A DNA stretch of 64,000 bases, from assembly GCF_963678245.1 (NCBI RefSeq), contig NZ_OY782767.1:682001-746000 (forward strand), given 5' to 3'. The notes beneath the pieces were generated by a model. The model saw nothing but the letters and a program-made list of their open reading frames with translations. It did not search any database and was not told the DNA's origin. The translations under genes and the position numbers were made by a program. Positions 53,326 through 61,848 of the stretch are shown here, piece after piece; within the stretch, counting starts at the first letter, position 1; every line of letters begins with the position of its first letter. This DNA comes from an uncultured Sunxiuqinia sp. Lineage in GTDB: Bacteria > Bacteroidota > Bacteroidia > Bacteroidales > Prolixibacteraceae.

Positions 53326-54596
53326 TAGATCGTACGATACAACCACCCATTTACGAAACAAAGAAACCGCTAATTATTAAGCCCGTATCTTTGCAGCTTA
53401 ATAATGATATTCCGGTGCATTTTCTTCAGGCCGGAACGCAGGAAGTAACCCGCTTAGAGTTTGTTTTTGATGCTGGTCTTTGGTACGAAGATAAGCCCTT
53501 GCAAGCTGTACTTACAAATGCCATGTTGCAAGAAGGAAGTGCGAATTATTCAGGTGCACGGATTGCTGAAATCTTTGATTTTAGAGGAGCCTATATTCAG
53601 TTTGTCTCCGATCATCATTTGGGAACTATTAGCCTGATCAGCCTGAATAAACATTTGCCTTATTTGTTACCGGTTGTCGAAGATTTAATCAAGCGACCAT
53701 CGTTCGATGCAAATGAATTTGAAACGCTGTCGAAACGAAGAAAGCAACGCTTTTTACTAGAAAATGAGAAGGTAAAAGTACTTTGCCAAAAGAAGTTTTC
53801 AGAAGGATTGTTTGGCAAGAATCATCCCTATTCGCATACTGTTACTGCTGATGATTTTGATCGTTTGGCAAGTTCTGATTTGGCGGATTTCTACCAAAGA
53901 TTTTATCATGCCGAAAATTGTCAGATTATGGCTTCTGGAAACATGGATGCCAGTTTGCTAGAACTACTAAATAAGCATTTTGGTGATTCGAATTGGAGAG
54001 GAGAGAAGCAGGTTCAACAAAAAAGAACGATTCAGCAATTGCAGGAAAAGCAACTACGCGTTGTTAAAAATGACGCCATTCAATCAGCAATTCGGGTTGG
54101 ACGTTTGATGGTAAGAAAGGATCATTCGGATTATATCGGTTTACAGGTTTTGAATACTGTTTTGGGTGGATATTTCAGCTCTCGGCTCATGATGAATATT
54201 CGCGAGGAAAAAGGCTATACTTATGGAATTGGTTCGTCAGTGATGAGTTTAAATGAAGCCGGTTATTTTGTAATTGCTACCGAAACTGATAAAAAATATG
54301 AGGAGGCGACGATTACAGAAATATTCCTGGAACTGAAAAAGCTTCGTGAAGAATTAATCCCTGAAGCAGAGTTGAGTCGGGTTTGCCAATACTTATTAGG
54401 CGAATTTGTTCGCGATTTTGATGGCCCGTTTGCACAGGCTCAGTCATTTCGAGCGGTGAACGATTTTGGTTTGGGCTACGAATTTTACGAGCAATATTAT
54501 CAGCTTTTGAAAGCTATTAAACCGGAAGATTTGCAGTTATTAGCACAAAAATATTTTAATGACGACGATTTTTATACCGTAATTGCAGGCGCTTAA
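53322..54596 (+). CDS. M16 peptidase-like non-catalytic partner
   Basis: 424 residues with the M16 fold but no HxxEH; the corresponding stretch (NAMLQEGSANYSGARIAEIFD) lacks His. The conserved R-Y substrate-binding pair is retained in the C-terminal half as MMNIREEKGYTYGIG. This is the usual inactive subunit of two-gene M16B proteases. The adjacent DMT transporter follows after 13 bp, so the three may be co-transcribed. Confidence 0.9.
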   Translation: MIDRTIQPPIYETKKPLIIKPVSLQLNNDIPVHFLQAGTQEVTRLEFVFDAGLWYEDKPLQAVLTNAMLQEGSANYSGARIAEIFDFRGAYIQFVSDHHLGTISLISLNKHLPYLLPVVEDLIKRPSFDANEFETLSKRRKQRFLLENEKVKVLCQKKFSEGLFGKNHPYSHTVTADDFDRLASSDLADFYQRFYHAENCQIMASGNMDASLLELLNKHFGDSNWRGEKQVQQKRTIQQLQEKQLRVVKNDAIQSAIRVGRLMVRKDHSDYIGLQVLNTVLGGYFSSRLMMNIREEKGYTYGIGSSVMSLNEAGYFVIATETDKKYEEATITEIFLELKKLREELIPEAELSRVCQYLLGEFVRDFDGPFAQAQSFRAVNDFGLGYEFYEQYYQLLKAIKPEDLQLLAQKYFNDDDFYTVIAGA

Positions 54597-54608
54597 TAAC
54601 AACGATTC

Positions 54609-55541
54609 ATGAAGAACCTTTTTTCAAATACTATTTTTTTGGCTATCGTAGCTTGCCTGTTGTGGTCTTCGGCTTTTGTTGGTGTGAAAATCGGTTTGCA
54701 ATATCACACACCATTCCAGTTTGCAGGAGTGCGGTTTACTCTTTCTGGTTTAATGCTGTTTTTCTTTTTCAACAGCTACCGAAAATACATGGCACAGATC
54801 AAGGAGCATTGGCGGTTCATTTCTCTGATCGGATTGCTTCAAACAGTCATTCAATACATGTTTTTTTATTCGGGAATTAACTTGCTTCCGGCTTCCATAG
54901 CCGCACTAATCATAGGCTCTTCGCCATTGTTTATCTCGGTGGTTTCACACTTTAGTTTCCAGAATGATAAAATGAATTGGCTGAAAACCATAAGCATTTT
55001 GTTGGGAGTTGTTGGCGTAGCAATCATTAGTCTCGGGCGGAGAGAATTGCCTTCGGGTGTAAAAATAAGTCTGCTTGGAATTGCATTGCTTTTGGCGAAT
55101 AATTTTGTTTCGGGCTTCTCGAATGTGTTGGTTGCTAAAAAGCCGGCACGCTTGACTCCAATCGTTTTAAGCTCATCGTCGCTATTTTTTGGCGGAATTG
55201 GGTTGATCATTATTTCAATCCCAGTTGAAGGTTATGGCATAAAATCATTAGCTCCTGAGTATTTTGTCGCACTAGCGTGGTTGAGCTTCTTGTCGGCAGC
55301 AGCTTTTACAATCTGGTTTGGTTTGTTGCAACGCCCGGGAGTTAAAGTCTCAGTTCTGAATACCTGGAAGTTTTTAGTTCCGGTAGCCGGAGCAATGTTA
55401 AGTTGGATGATCATACCCGATGAATCCCCGGATTTGATTTCTATTGCGGGTATGTTGGTCATTGCGTCATCTTTGTTGCTTTTGAATTATTCGAACCGAA
55501 AAGCTGCAAGGTTGGAACGCGAAAATGCCAAGGCCATTTGA
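54609..55541 (+). CDS. EamA/DMT superfamily transporter
   Basis: 310 residues with ten predicted helices in two EamA repeats (about 5-140 and 150-290). First repeat LLWSSAFVGVKIGLQYHTPFQF; second ends VPVAGAMLSWMIIPDESPDL. These drug/metabolite exporters carry amino acids, nucleosides or drugs; the substrate is unknown. It follows the peptidase pair by 13 bp. Directly downstream is the broken SRPBCC gene. Confidence 0.85.
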   Translation: MKNLFSNTIFLAIVACLLWSSAFVGVKIGLQYHTPFQFAGVRFTLSGLMLFFFFNSYRKYMAQIKEHWRFISLIGLLQTVIQYMFFYSGINLLPASIAALIIGSSPLFISVVSHFSFQNDKMNWLKTISILLGVVGVAIISLGRRELPSGVKISLLGIALLLANNFVSGFSNVLVAKKPARLTPIVLSSSSLFFGGIGLIIISIPVEGYGIKSLAPEYFVALAWLSFLSAAAFTIWFGLLQRPGVKVSVLNTWKFLVPVAGAMLSWMIIPDESPDLISIAGMLVIASSLLLLNYSNRKAARLERENAKAI

Positions 55542-55549
55542 TTTTGTGG

Positions 55550-55970
55550 TTAATCTTCTTTTTCAGCTTCTAGTTTCAGTTCGTAGAGGTTTTTTGCCAT
55601 CCCATCGGCTAAAGTCTTTTGCAGCACTCCCGCTAAAAAGCCTTCTATGCTTTCTTGAACAACCACCAACGTTGATTTTCCTTTAGGTTCTAGCTACCAG
55701 TTATGAACAACTTTTATCCACAGCATTTTGCCTGTCCATCCAAGTTCCGAAGGGGAGTTAGCCGTATGGATTTCCGATTTTATTCGTAAGCCTCCAGCTA
55801 TTCAAAGAAACTTTTTACCGTTAGCTGCCCGTCCATCTATCGAAGCTTTGGAAACCTCGCTTTGTCACGTTGCTCAGGCATTGATTGACGATAACACTTT
55901 GTGCCGACGCATGAACAAGTAGTTCTGCTTCGTGAAATGCCGGCGCTTTTTTGTTGACTTCAATATTCAT
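55550..55970 (-). pseudogene. SRPBCC-fold (polyketide cyclase/START-like) gene, broken
   Basis: The minus strand from the ATG at 55970 reads MNIEVNKKAPAFHEAELLVH then ASAQSV, after which the frame is wrong. In a second frame, the rest of a normal SRPBCC protein continues: SEVSKASIDGRAANGKKF, then GGLRIKSEIHTANSPSELGW, VVVQESIEGFLAGVLQ and KNLYELKLEAEKED to the stop at 55550. Two in-frame stops, TGA after GKKFL and TAG after KVVHNW, stand where the family would have Trp/Tyr. A deletion plus frameshift near residue 28 removes about ten residues. The positions of the damage show a real pseudogene, recent enough to be still readable. The plus-strand frame across it is spurious. Confidence 0.85.
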
Positions 55971-56041
55971 TTTGATCCCTTTTCAATAGTAAAGTCTATT
56001 ATTTAGCAACGTTGTTTTGAACTTGTTTTGTATTCGATTAT

Positions 56042-56845
56042 TCAGTCGCAATCATCTTCTAAGTTTAGCAGTTCTACTTTTCGGAAATCAATAGGATGGC
56101 TTTCACCTTGCAAGGAGATTGAACCGCTTTTCAATAAATTGTTTCCATTAGGCGGTAACAATTTTTGGTAGTTTGGATCGCGTTCGTCGAGCTGAGGTTT
56201 CGAGTACTGCATCACAATTTCACCATCAATAATATGCTTGACGATTGAGTCACCTCTGACTTCTATTTCGGCAGTAACCCAGTGATTGTCCAGGTAGGTT
56301 TTGGAATTCGAACTAATGCAGTGATCTAATACGAGTTTTCCGTCCATTACGACATTGGTTCCGGGAGTACAAAGGTTTAAGTTTGATCGCTCTTCTGTTT
56401 TAGTACCTCCAAGTAGTTGAACTTCGATGCATATGGGGAATTGCTGACCTTTTTCCATGCTTTCAGGACTTTGTCCGTGTATCATAATTCCACTGTTTCG
56501 ATTGGCCCATTGTGGTCCTCCAGGAGCCTGTTTTCCAACAAACCGATACTCAACACGTATTTTATAATGCGAAAAGTTGTGCTTGTAAAATAGGTGCCCA
56601 AATTCGCCATCAAAGGTTTCGTACCCATCGTATCTAACCTTCAAGAGGCCATCTTCAACCCGAAACGTATTTTTATAATTTTCTCCTAACTCATGTTTTG
56701 TGATTTTTACTTGCCAATCATTTAAGTCTTCTCCGTTGAAAAGTTGAATCCATCCCTTTTCTTCTTTGGGGTGAAAAGAACAAAACAGCAGGATCGCGAA
56801 AAAGGACATCGCGAAGATTCTTAGTTTGAATTGAACGTTTTTCAT
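56042..56845 (-). CDS. Exported DUF1080 (3-keto-disaccharide hydrolase-like) protein
   Basis: 267 residues: signal peptide (1-25), then one DUF1080 jelly-roll domain: WIQLFNGEDLNDWQ, FEHNFSHYKIRVEYRF-like strand, GIMIHGQSPESM, CIEVQLLGG and a DGEIVMQYSKPQLD strand. The family is common in Bacteroidota and planctomycetes; members include 3-keto-glucoside hydrolases and binding domains, so function is only suggested. Single gene; a short C-terminal acidic tail (NLEDDCD). Confidence 0.83.
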   Translation of the reverse strand: MKNVQFKLRIFAMSFFAILLFCSFHPKEEKGWIQLFNGEDLNDWQVKITKHELGENYKNTFRVEDGLLKVRYDGYETFDGEFGHLFYKHNFSHYKIRVEYRFVGKQAPGGPQWANRNSGIMIHGQSPESMEKGQQFPICIEVQLLGGTKTEERSNLNLCTPGTNVVMDGKLVLDHCISSNSKTYLDNHWVTAEIEVRGDSIVKHIIDGEIVMQYSKPQLDERDPNYQKLLPPNGNNLLKSGSISLQGESHPIDFRKVELLNLEDDCD

Positions 56846-56975
56846 AATAAGTGATTTAGTGGCCTGTTAAATTAGTGTTTTTTTGAATTGAATAATTCTG
56901 TGTGTGAGTTATTAATTTTAGCAGTGTTTTTCTTGTCTATTATTTGACTGGTCATCGAGAATATATTAGTTATTG

Positions 56976-56999
56976 ACTATTTGGTTAAACTATTTGGTT
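56976..56999. promoter_or_regulatory. Two direct copies of ACTATTTGGTT upstream of tetR
   Basis: ACTATTTGGTT at 56976-56986 and again at 56989-56999, 13 bp apart. The same motif occurs inverted at 57047-57064. Probably part of the TetR operator region. Confidence 0.6.
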
Positions 57000-57046
57000 G
57001 ATTTATTAGGATTTTATTTTTGAACTCCATACTTTTGATCAAATGT

Positions 57047-57064
57047 TTTAACCAAATAGTTAAA
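57047..57064. promoter_or_regulatory. TetR operator at the efflux operon promoter
   Basis: TTTAAC-CAAATA-GTTAAA, a perfect 6-bp dyad with 6-base spacer, 12 bases before the tetR ATG at 57077. It fits autoregulation by the encoded TetR protein. Confidence 0.65.
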
Positions 57065-57076
57065 CCTGATGATTAA

Positions 57077-57688
57077 ATGAATACACAACAAGATAATACG
57101 GAAGACAAAATTTTAGATGCCGCTACAGATGTCTTCTTAAATAAAGGGATGGAAGGAGCACGGATGCAGGAAATAGCAGATAAAGCAAGTATCAATAAGG
57201 CCTTGTTGCATTATTATTTTCGAAGCAAAGATAAATTGTTTGATGCGATACTTACCAAGATTATGAACGTGGCTTTTCCACAAATCGGCAAGATTTTCTT
57301 TTCTGATCTTCCTTTTTGGGAACGGGTTGAGCAAGTCATTGATATTTACATTACGCTCTTGTTAAAACATCCACAGCTGCCGGCATTCTTAATTAAAGAA
57401 ATGAATCGGGAAGGGTCTCTTCTATTTAAATTCATAGAAAAGCAGCATTTTGCGATTCAACCAATATTAAAAGAAATCCAGAATGCTATGGATCGTGGAG
57501 AAGTCATTCAAATGAAGCCGGAGCATTTGGTGATAAATGTGCTTGGAATGTGTGTTTTCCCCTTTGCGGCGAGGCCGATGATTAAGAATGCAATCTTGAA
57601 CGGACGAGATGATTTGCTGAATGAGTTTTTAGAACAGCGCAGATCTGAAGTAAAGGAATTTATAATAAGAGCTATTCAACCACAATAA
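57077..57688 (+). CDS. TetR family transcriptional regulator of the efflux operon
   Basis: 203 residues. N-terminal helix-turn-helix at about 10-55 (ILDAATDVFLNKGMEGARMQ, SINKALLHYYFRSKDKLFDAI) is the TetR signature; the rest is the variable ligand-binding helical domain. It is the first gene of an operon with TolC, HlyD and ABC genes 11-130 bp apart, arranged like E. coli cecR-ybhG-ybhFSR, where the regulator represses the pump. The inducer is unknown. Confidence 0.92.
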   Translation: MNTQQDNTEDKILDAATDVFLNKGMEGARMQEIADKASINKALLHYYFRSKDKLFDAILTKIMNVAFPQIGKIFFSDLPFWERVEQVIDIYITLLLKHPQLPAFLIKEMNREGSLLFKFIEKQHFAIQPILKEIQNAMDRGEVIQMKPEHLVINVLGMCVFPFAARPMIKNAILNGRDDLLNEFLEQRRSEVKEFIIRAIQPQ

Positions 57689-57699
57689 ACAAGTGTGTT

Positions 57700-58971
57700 A
57701 TGAGAATTAGGAAATTAGTTATTTTACTTTGGTTCTTACTCCCAGCTCAATTACTATTGGCACAGGAACCGGTGACCATAGAGCAATGTCAGCAGTGGGC
57801 GAGAGATTATCACCCATTGTTGAAGCAAGAGGAGATTTACAAAAAAATGTCAGCATTGAAATTTGAAAACAATGCAACCAATTATTTGCCACAAATTGAT
57901 CTGAAAGCACAAGCTACTTATCAATCAGAGGTGACGAAGATTGGTATTTCTTTACCTAATATGAACATTCCGGAGATTTCGAAAGACCAGTATAAAATGT
58001 ACCTGGATGTGAAGCAGACGATTTGGGATGGTGGGTTAACCAAAGCGAATGAAATACTGGAACGAGCTAAGGAAAAGTCGAATCTTCAAGGAGTTGAAGT
58101 GGAGCTCTATCAAGTAAGGGAGCGAGTCAATCGTTTGTTCTTTACCAGCTTCCTTATTCAGCAAAACCTGGAGTTGCTGGTTAAAAAGCAAGAAACGCTG
58201 GATTCGCGTAAGAGCCGAATGGAAACTGCAGTGGAACAAGGTATGCTGTTGGCTTCGGAGTTAGACCAGATTTTGGCTGAGCAAATTAAAGTAAAGCAGC
58301 AGCAAATCGAATTGCAATCAAATCGTGAAACGGTACTTTCAGCGTTGTCAATTCTAACAGGAAAGCAGTTGGATGATTTGCAGAATCTTACGATTGAATC
58401 AACTGAATTTAATCTAAATAATGACTTGCATCGACCGGAACTGAAGCTGTTTGAAACGCAAACGGATTTATTGGTCGCATCATCCGATTTGCTTCACAAA
58501 AAACGCAATCCTAAGTTATTTGGTTTCGGACAAGCAGGTTACGGGCGACCGGGATTAAACATGCTTAATAATGATTTTAGTACTTATGGTTTAGTTGGCG
58601 TTGGCCTGAATTGGACAGTATTTGATTGGAAGAATACGCGACGTGAACGAGAACTTATCCAGTTACAACAGCAGTTGATTAATACGCAACAGCAGCAGTT
58701 TGAGCGAAATGTTAATATCGCAATGGACGGCGAATACCGCAAAATAAAACAATTGGAAAACATTCTTAAAAGTGATCGGGAGCTCATCGAACTGCAGGAA
58801 CGCATTACGCGGAGTTCTGCCTCAAAGCTCGAAAACGGAACAATTACATCATCAGATTACATTCAGGACTTGAATGCAGAAATATCTGCGCGAATCACTT
58901 TAGAAACACATAAAATACAAGTGGAAGCGGCGAAAATTAATTACCATACAATCAAAGGGAATAACTATTAA
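57700..58971 (+). CDS. TolC family outer-membrane efflux protein
   Basis: 423 residues with signal peptide (1-21, ending LLLAQ). Contains the two structurally repeated coiled-coil halves of TolC proteins; GVGLNWTVFDWKNTRRERELIQ in the second half is a hallmark, as is a periodic hydrophobic Gln/Asn pattern in the helices. It forms the outer-membrane channel for the pump encoded downstream. 11 bp after tetR. Confidence 0.88.
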   Translation: MRIRKLVILLWFLLPAQLLLAQEPVTIEQCQQWARDYHPLLKQEEIYKKMSALKFENNATNYLPQIDLKAQATYQSEVTKIGISLPNMNIPEISKDQYKMYLDVKQTIWDGGLTKANEILERAKEKSNLQGVEVELYQVRERVNRLFFTSFLIQQNLELLVKKQETLDSRKSRMETAVEQGMLLASELDQILAEQIKVKQQQIELQSNRETVLSALSILTGKQLDDLQNLTIESTEFNLNNDLHRPELKLFETQTDLLVASSDLLHKKRNPKLFGFGQAGYGRPGLNMLNNDFSTYGLVGVGLNWTVFDWKNTRRERELIQLQQQLINTQQQQFERNVNIAMDGEYRKIKQLENILKSDRELIELQERITRSSASKLENGTITSSDYIQDLNAEISARITLETHKIQVEAAKINYHTIKGNNY

Positions 58972-58981
58972 AATAGAAAAT

Positions 58982-59863
58982 ATGAAGATTCAATACTTTC
59001 TCATATTGGCATTAATTGCATTAGTATCGTGTAACGGAAACGATGATCAATCCGACGCTTTTGGAAATTTCGAAATCGAAGAAGTCATTGTTTCGTCGGA
59101 GATAACCGGAAAGCTTATCAATTTTAATTTAGAACAGGGAGATGAGGTAAAACAAGGACAACTGTTGGCTTTGGTGGATACCGCGCAGCTCAGCCTACAA
59201 ATTGAACAACTGAAAGCTCAGAAGAAAGTTGTAGCCAGTAGAAAGGTGAATTTGAATGCTCAGGTTGAAGTGCAAAAAGAACAGATTGAAACCCTGAAGA
59301 TTGAACAGAAACGAATACATCAGATGTTTGCCGGTAAAGCAGCTACACGGCAGCAAGTAGATGACCTTGATGGAAAGGTGCGGATTTTGGAAAAGCAATT
59401 GACAAGTATTCAAAGCCAGTTTGTGCCGGAGAATAGTGAGCTGGACGTGTTGGATGCTCAGCTGGCTATTGCAAAAGATAAATTGGGTAAATGTTTTATC
59501 TCTAGTTTGATGGACGGAGTAGTTCTTGAAAAGTATCTGAAGTTAGGGGAGTTGGCTGCTTCGGGTAAAGCTCTTGTAAAATTGGGTGATTTGTCAACAC
59601 TCGATTTGCGAGTTTTCGTTAGTGGGGCACAATTAGCAAACATCAAACTTGGTCAGCAAGTCGAAGTTTTGATTGATAAGAATAAGGATGAAAATCAATC
59701 ACTAACGGGCAAGGTATCCTGGATTTCGCCAGAAGCTGAATTTACTCCCAAGATCATTCAAACGAAGGAAGAACGGGTGAAACTGGTTTATGCCGTGAAA
59801 GTTCAGGTGAAAAATGATGGCCGACTAAAAATTGGGATGCCCGGAGAAGTGAACTTTCAGTGA
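58982..59863 (+). CDS. HlyD/YbhG-type membrane fusion lipoprotein
   Basis: 293 residues with a lipobox (LIALVSC, Cys17), so anchored in the inner membrane by lipid. Order: biotinyl-lipoyl-like half (GKLINFNLEQGDEVKQGQLL), long coiled-coil hairpin (about 75-150, IEQLKAQKKVVASRKVNLN), second lipoyl half (LMDGVVLEKYLKLGELAA) and a beta-barrel domain. It bridges the ABC-2 exporter and the TolC protein. Similar to YbhG. Confidence 0.88.
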   Translation: MKIQYFLILALIALVSCNGNDDQSDAFGNFEIEEVIVSSEITGKLINFNLEQGDEVKQGQLLALVDTAQLSLQIEQLKAQKKVVASRKVNLNAQVEVQKEQIETLKIEQKRIHQMFAGKAATRQQVDDLDGKVRILEKQLTSIQSQFVPENSELDVLDAQLAIAKDKLGKCFISSLMDGVVLEKYLKLGELAASGKALVKLGDLSTLDLRVFVSGAQLANIKLGQQVEVLIDKNKDENQSLTGKVSWISPEAEFTPKIIQTKEERVKLVYAVKVQVKNDGRLKIGMPGEVNFQ

Positions 59864-59916
59864 TCGGCTGTTTAGTTTTCTCTTAAGCAATTACCGAAAA
59901 TTTGGAATTTTTACTC

Positions 59917-60828
59917 ATGATTAAAATTGAAAAAATATCAAAATCGTACCAAGATGCCAAAGCTCTGAAAAATATCTCTTTCGAGGTAAATGATGGCGAG
60001 TTGTTTGGGCTAATCGGTCCGGATGGAGCAGGAAAGACGACCTTGATGAGGATTCTGATGACACTATTGATTCAGGATGAAGGAAGTGCCAATATGAATG
60101 GGCTGGATGTCGTTAACGACTACAAAAAGATCCGACAGCTGGTCGGCTACATGCCTGGACGTTTTTCGTTGTATCAGGATTTGACTGTGGAGGAGAACCT
60201 ATCGTTTTTTGCAACGGTGTTCGGAACAACGATTGAAGAGAACTACAAGCTCATTCGGGATATTTACGTTCAGATTGAACCTTTCAAAAATCGACTGGCA
60301 GGAAAGCTTTCAGGAGGAATGAAACAAAAACTGGCATTGTCGTGCGCTCTGATTCATAAGCCTGAGATTTTGGTATTGGATGAGCCAACTACCGGAGTTG
60401 ATGCTGTGTCGCGCAAAGAGTTTTGGGACATGCTAAAAAAGCTTCAGAAGCAGGGAATCACGATTCTGGTTTCTACTCCTTATATGGATGAAGCAGGCCT
60501 TTGTGATCGGGTGGCGTTGATGCAGGACGGGGAGGTGCTGAGTATCGATACCCCTTCGCGAATTGTAGAAAACTATTCGAGTACCTTGTTGGCCGCCCGC
60601 TCCGACGAGATGCACCGATTGATTGAAGACTTGCGTCATTGGAAGAAGATTGATTCGGCGTATGCCTTCGGACAATTTGCTCACGTGACTCCCAAAGATG
60701 ATGAGATGGAAGCTGTAGAGTTGGAGCAATATCTGATGCGTAAAAAGCATAATAACCTGCAGGTACACGAAATTGCACCCAGTATCGAGGATGTTTTTAT
60801 GGCACTGATGACTCGAGGTAAATCGTAG
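59917..60828 (+). CDS. ABC transporter ATP-binding protein (first half of a YbhF-like pair)
   Basis: 303 residues from the ATG at 59917; the in-frame TTG at 59902 is less likely. Walker A GPDGAGKTT (34-42), signature LSGGMKQKLALS, Walker B ILVLDEPTTGVD and the H-loop region, where the usual His is replaced (VSTPYMDEA). The Pro-for-His at the switch position is common in the first half of YbhF-type ATPases and suggests a reduced hydrolysis site. 53 bp after the HlyD gene. Confidence 0.9.
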   Translation: MIKIEKISKSYQDAKALKNISFEVNDGELFGLIGPDGAGKTTLMRILMTLLIQDEGSANMNGLDVVNDYKKIRQLVGYMPGRFSLYQDLTVEENLSFFATVFGTTIEENYKLIRDIYVQIEPFKNRLAGKLSGGMKQKLALSCALIHKPEILVLDEPTTGVDAVSRKEFWDMLKKLQKQGITILVSTPYMDEAGLCDRVALMQDGEVLSIDTPSRIVENYSSTLLAARSDEMHRLIEDLRHWKKIDSAYAFGQFAHVTPKDDEMEAVELEQYLMRKKHNNLQVHEIAPSIEDVFMALMTRGKS

Positions 60829-60957
60829 TGAACAGCTCAGTATGGTAGTGTTAAAAGGTCGTCTATGGATTTCAAGGGATTATTGTATTGGTTAATAAGA
60901 AGGCGTTCAGGTACAGATTCAACATCCCGCAAAATTTGGTTGTAAAGGAGAAGATTG

Positions 60958-61764
60958 ATGAAACAAGAAAAAATTGAGAGTAGCGAACTGGGTCCTACGA
61001 CCGCGACTCAAAACTTGTCTGCCGAGTGTACACTTGTCATATCAGTTAAAAACTTAGTCAAAAAGTTTGGGCACTTCGTTGCGAATGACCACCTGACTTT
61101 CGATGTGTTTAAAGGTGAGATCTTTGGATTTCTGGGAGCCAACGGCGCCGGAAAAACAACTGCGATGCGTATTCTTTGTGGGTTGAGTAGCCCCACGTCG
61201 GGAGAATTGACGGTTAGTGGTTACGATGTTTATAAACAAGCTGAGCTCATCAAACGAAACATTGGCTATATGAGTCAGAAATTTTCGTTGTACGAGGATA
61301 TGACGGTTGCGGAAAATATTCGATTTTACGCCGGCATTTATGGGCTCTCGGTCAAGCAACGCAAGGAAAAAGAACAAGTGATGCTTCAGAAACTAAATCT
61401 GGAGTCGGTACGAGATAAACTGATTGCTTCTTTACCATTGGGATGGAAGCAAAAATTAGCTTTTTCAATTGCGCTTCTTCACGATCCAAAGATTATTTTT
61501 CTCGATGAGCCAACGGGTGGTGTCGACCCGATTACCCGTCGGCAATTTTGGGACTTGATTTACGAAGCCGCAGCCGAAGGGAAAACTATTTTTGTAACCA
61601 CTCACTATATGGATGAAGCAGAATATTGTAACCGGGTTTCCATTATGGTGGATGGTCGAATTGCCGCATTGGATACGCCGGATAATTTAAAAAAGCGGTT
61701 CAATGCGCAGGATATGAATGGGGTGTTTTTACAATTGGCTCGTTCTGCGACTCGAACCGATTGA
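60958..61764 (+). CDS. ABC transporter ATP-binding protein (second half of a YbhF-like pair)
   Basis: 268 residues from ATG 60958, preceded by an AAGGAG (60945-60950) close to a Shine-Dalgarno position, unusual in this window. Walker A GANGAGKTT (60-68), Walker B IIFLDEPTGGVD, normal H-loop VTTHYMDEAEY. The signature is degenerate: LPLGWKQK in place of LSGGQ. Together with the first ATPase this gives one consensus and one degenerate composite site, as in YbhF, where both halves are fused. A heterodimeric exporter is the likely product. Confidence 0.9.
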   Translation: MKQEKIESSELGPTTATQNLSAECTLVISVKNLVKKFGHFVANDHLTFDVFKGEIFGFLGANGAGKTTAMRILCGLSSPTSGELTVSGYDVYKQAELIKRNIGYMSQKFSLYEDMTVAENIRFYAGIYGLSVKQRKEKEQVMLQKLNLESVRDKLIASLPLGWKQKLAFSIALLHDPKIIFLDEPTGGVDPITRRQFWDLIYEAAAEGKTIFVTTHYMDEAEYCNRVSIMVDGRIAALDTPDNLKKRFNAQDMNGVFLQLARSATRTD

Positions 61765-61848
61765 TTTAATCACAGAGTTGAACTACTATAAATTCTATTC
61801 CACTCTGTGGTATATTATTTTAAAAGATAAGATATAAAAATTCAATTT

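Noticed and set aside
55728-55922. 64-codon plus-strand frame in a gene-poor gap
   Set aside because: It is antisense to the broken SRPBCC gene, and its apparent openness comes from that gene's codon bias.
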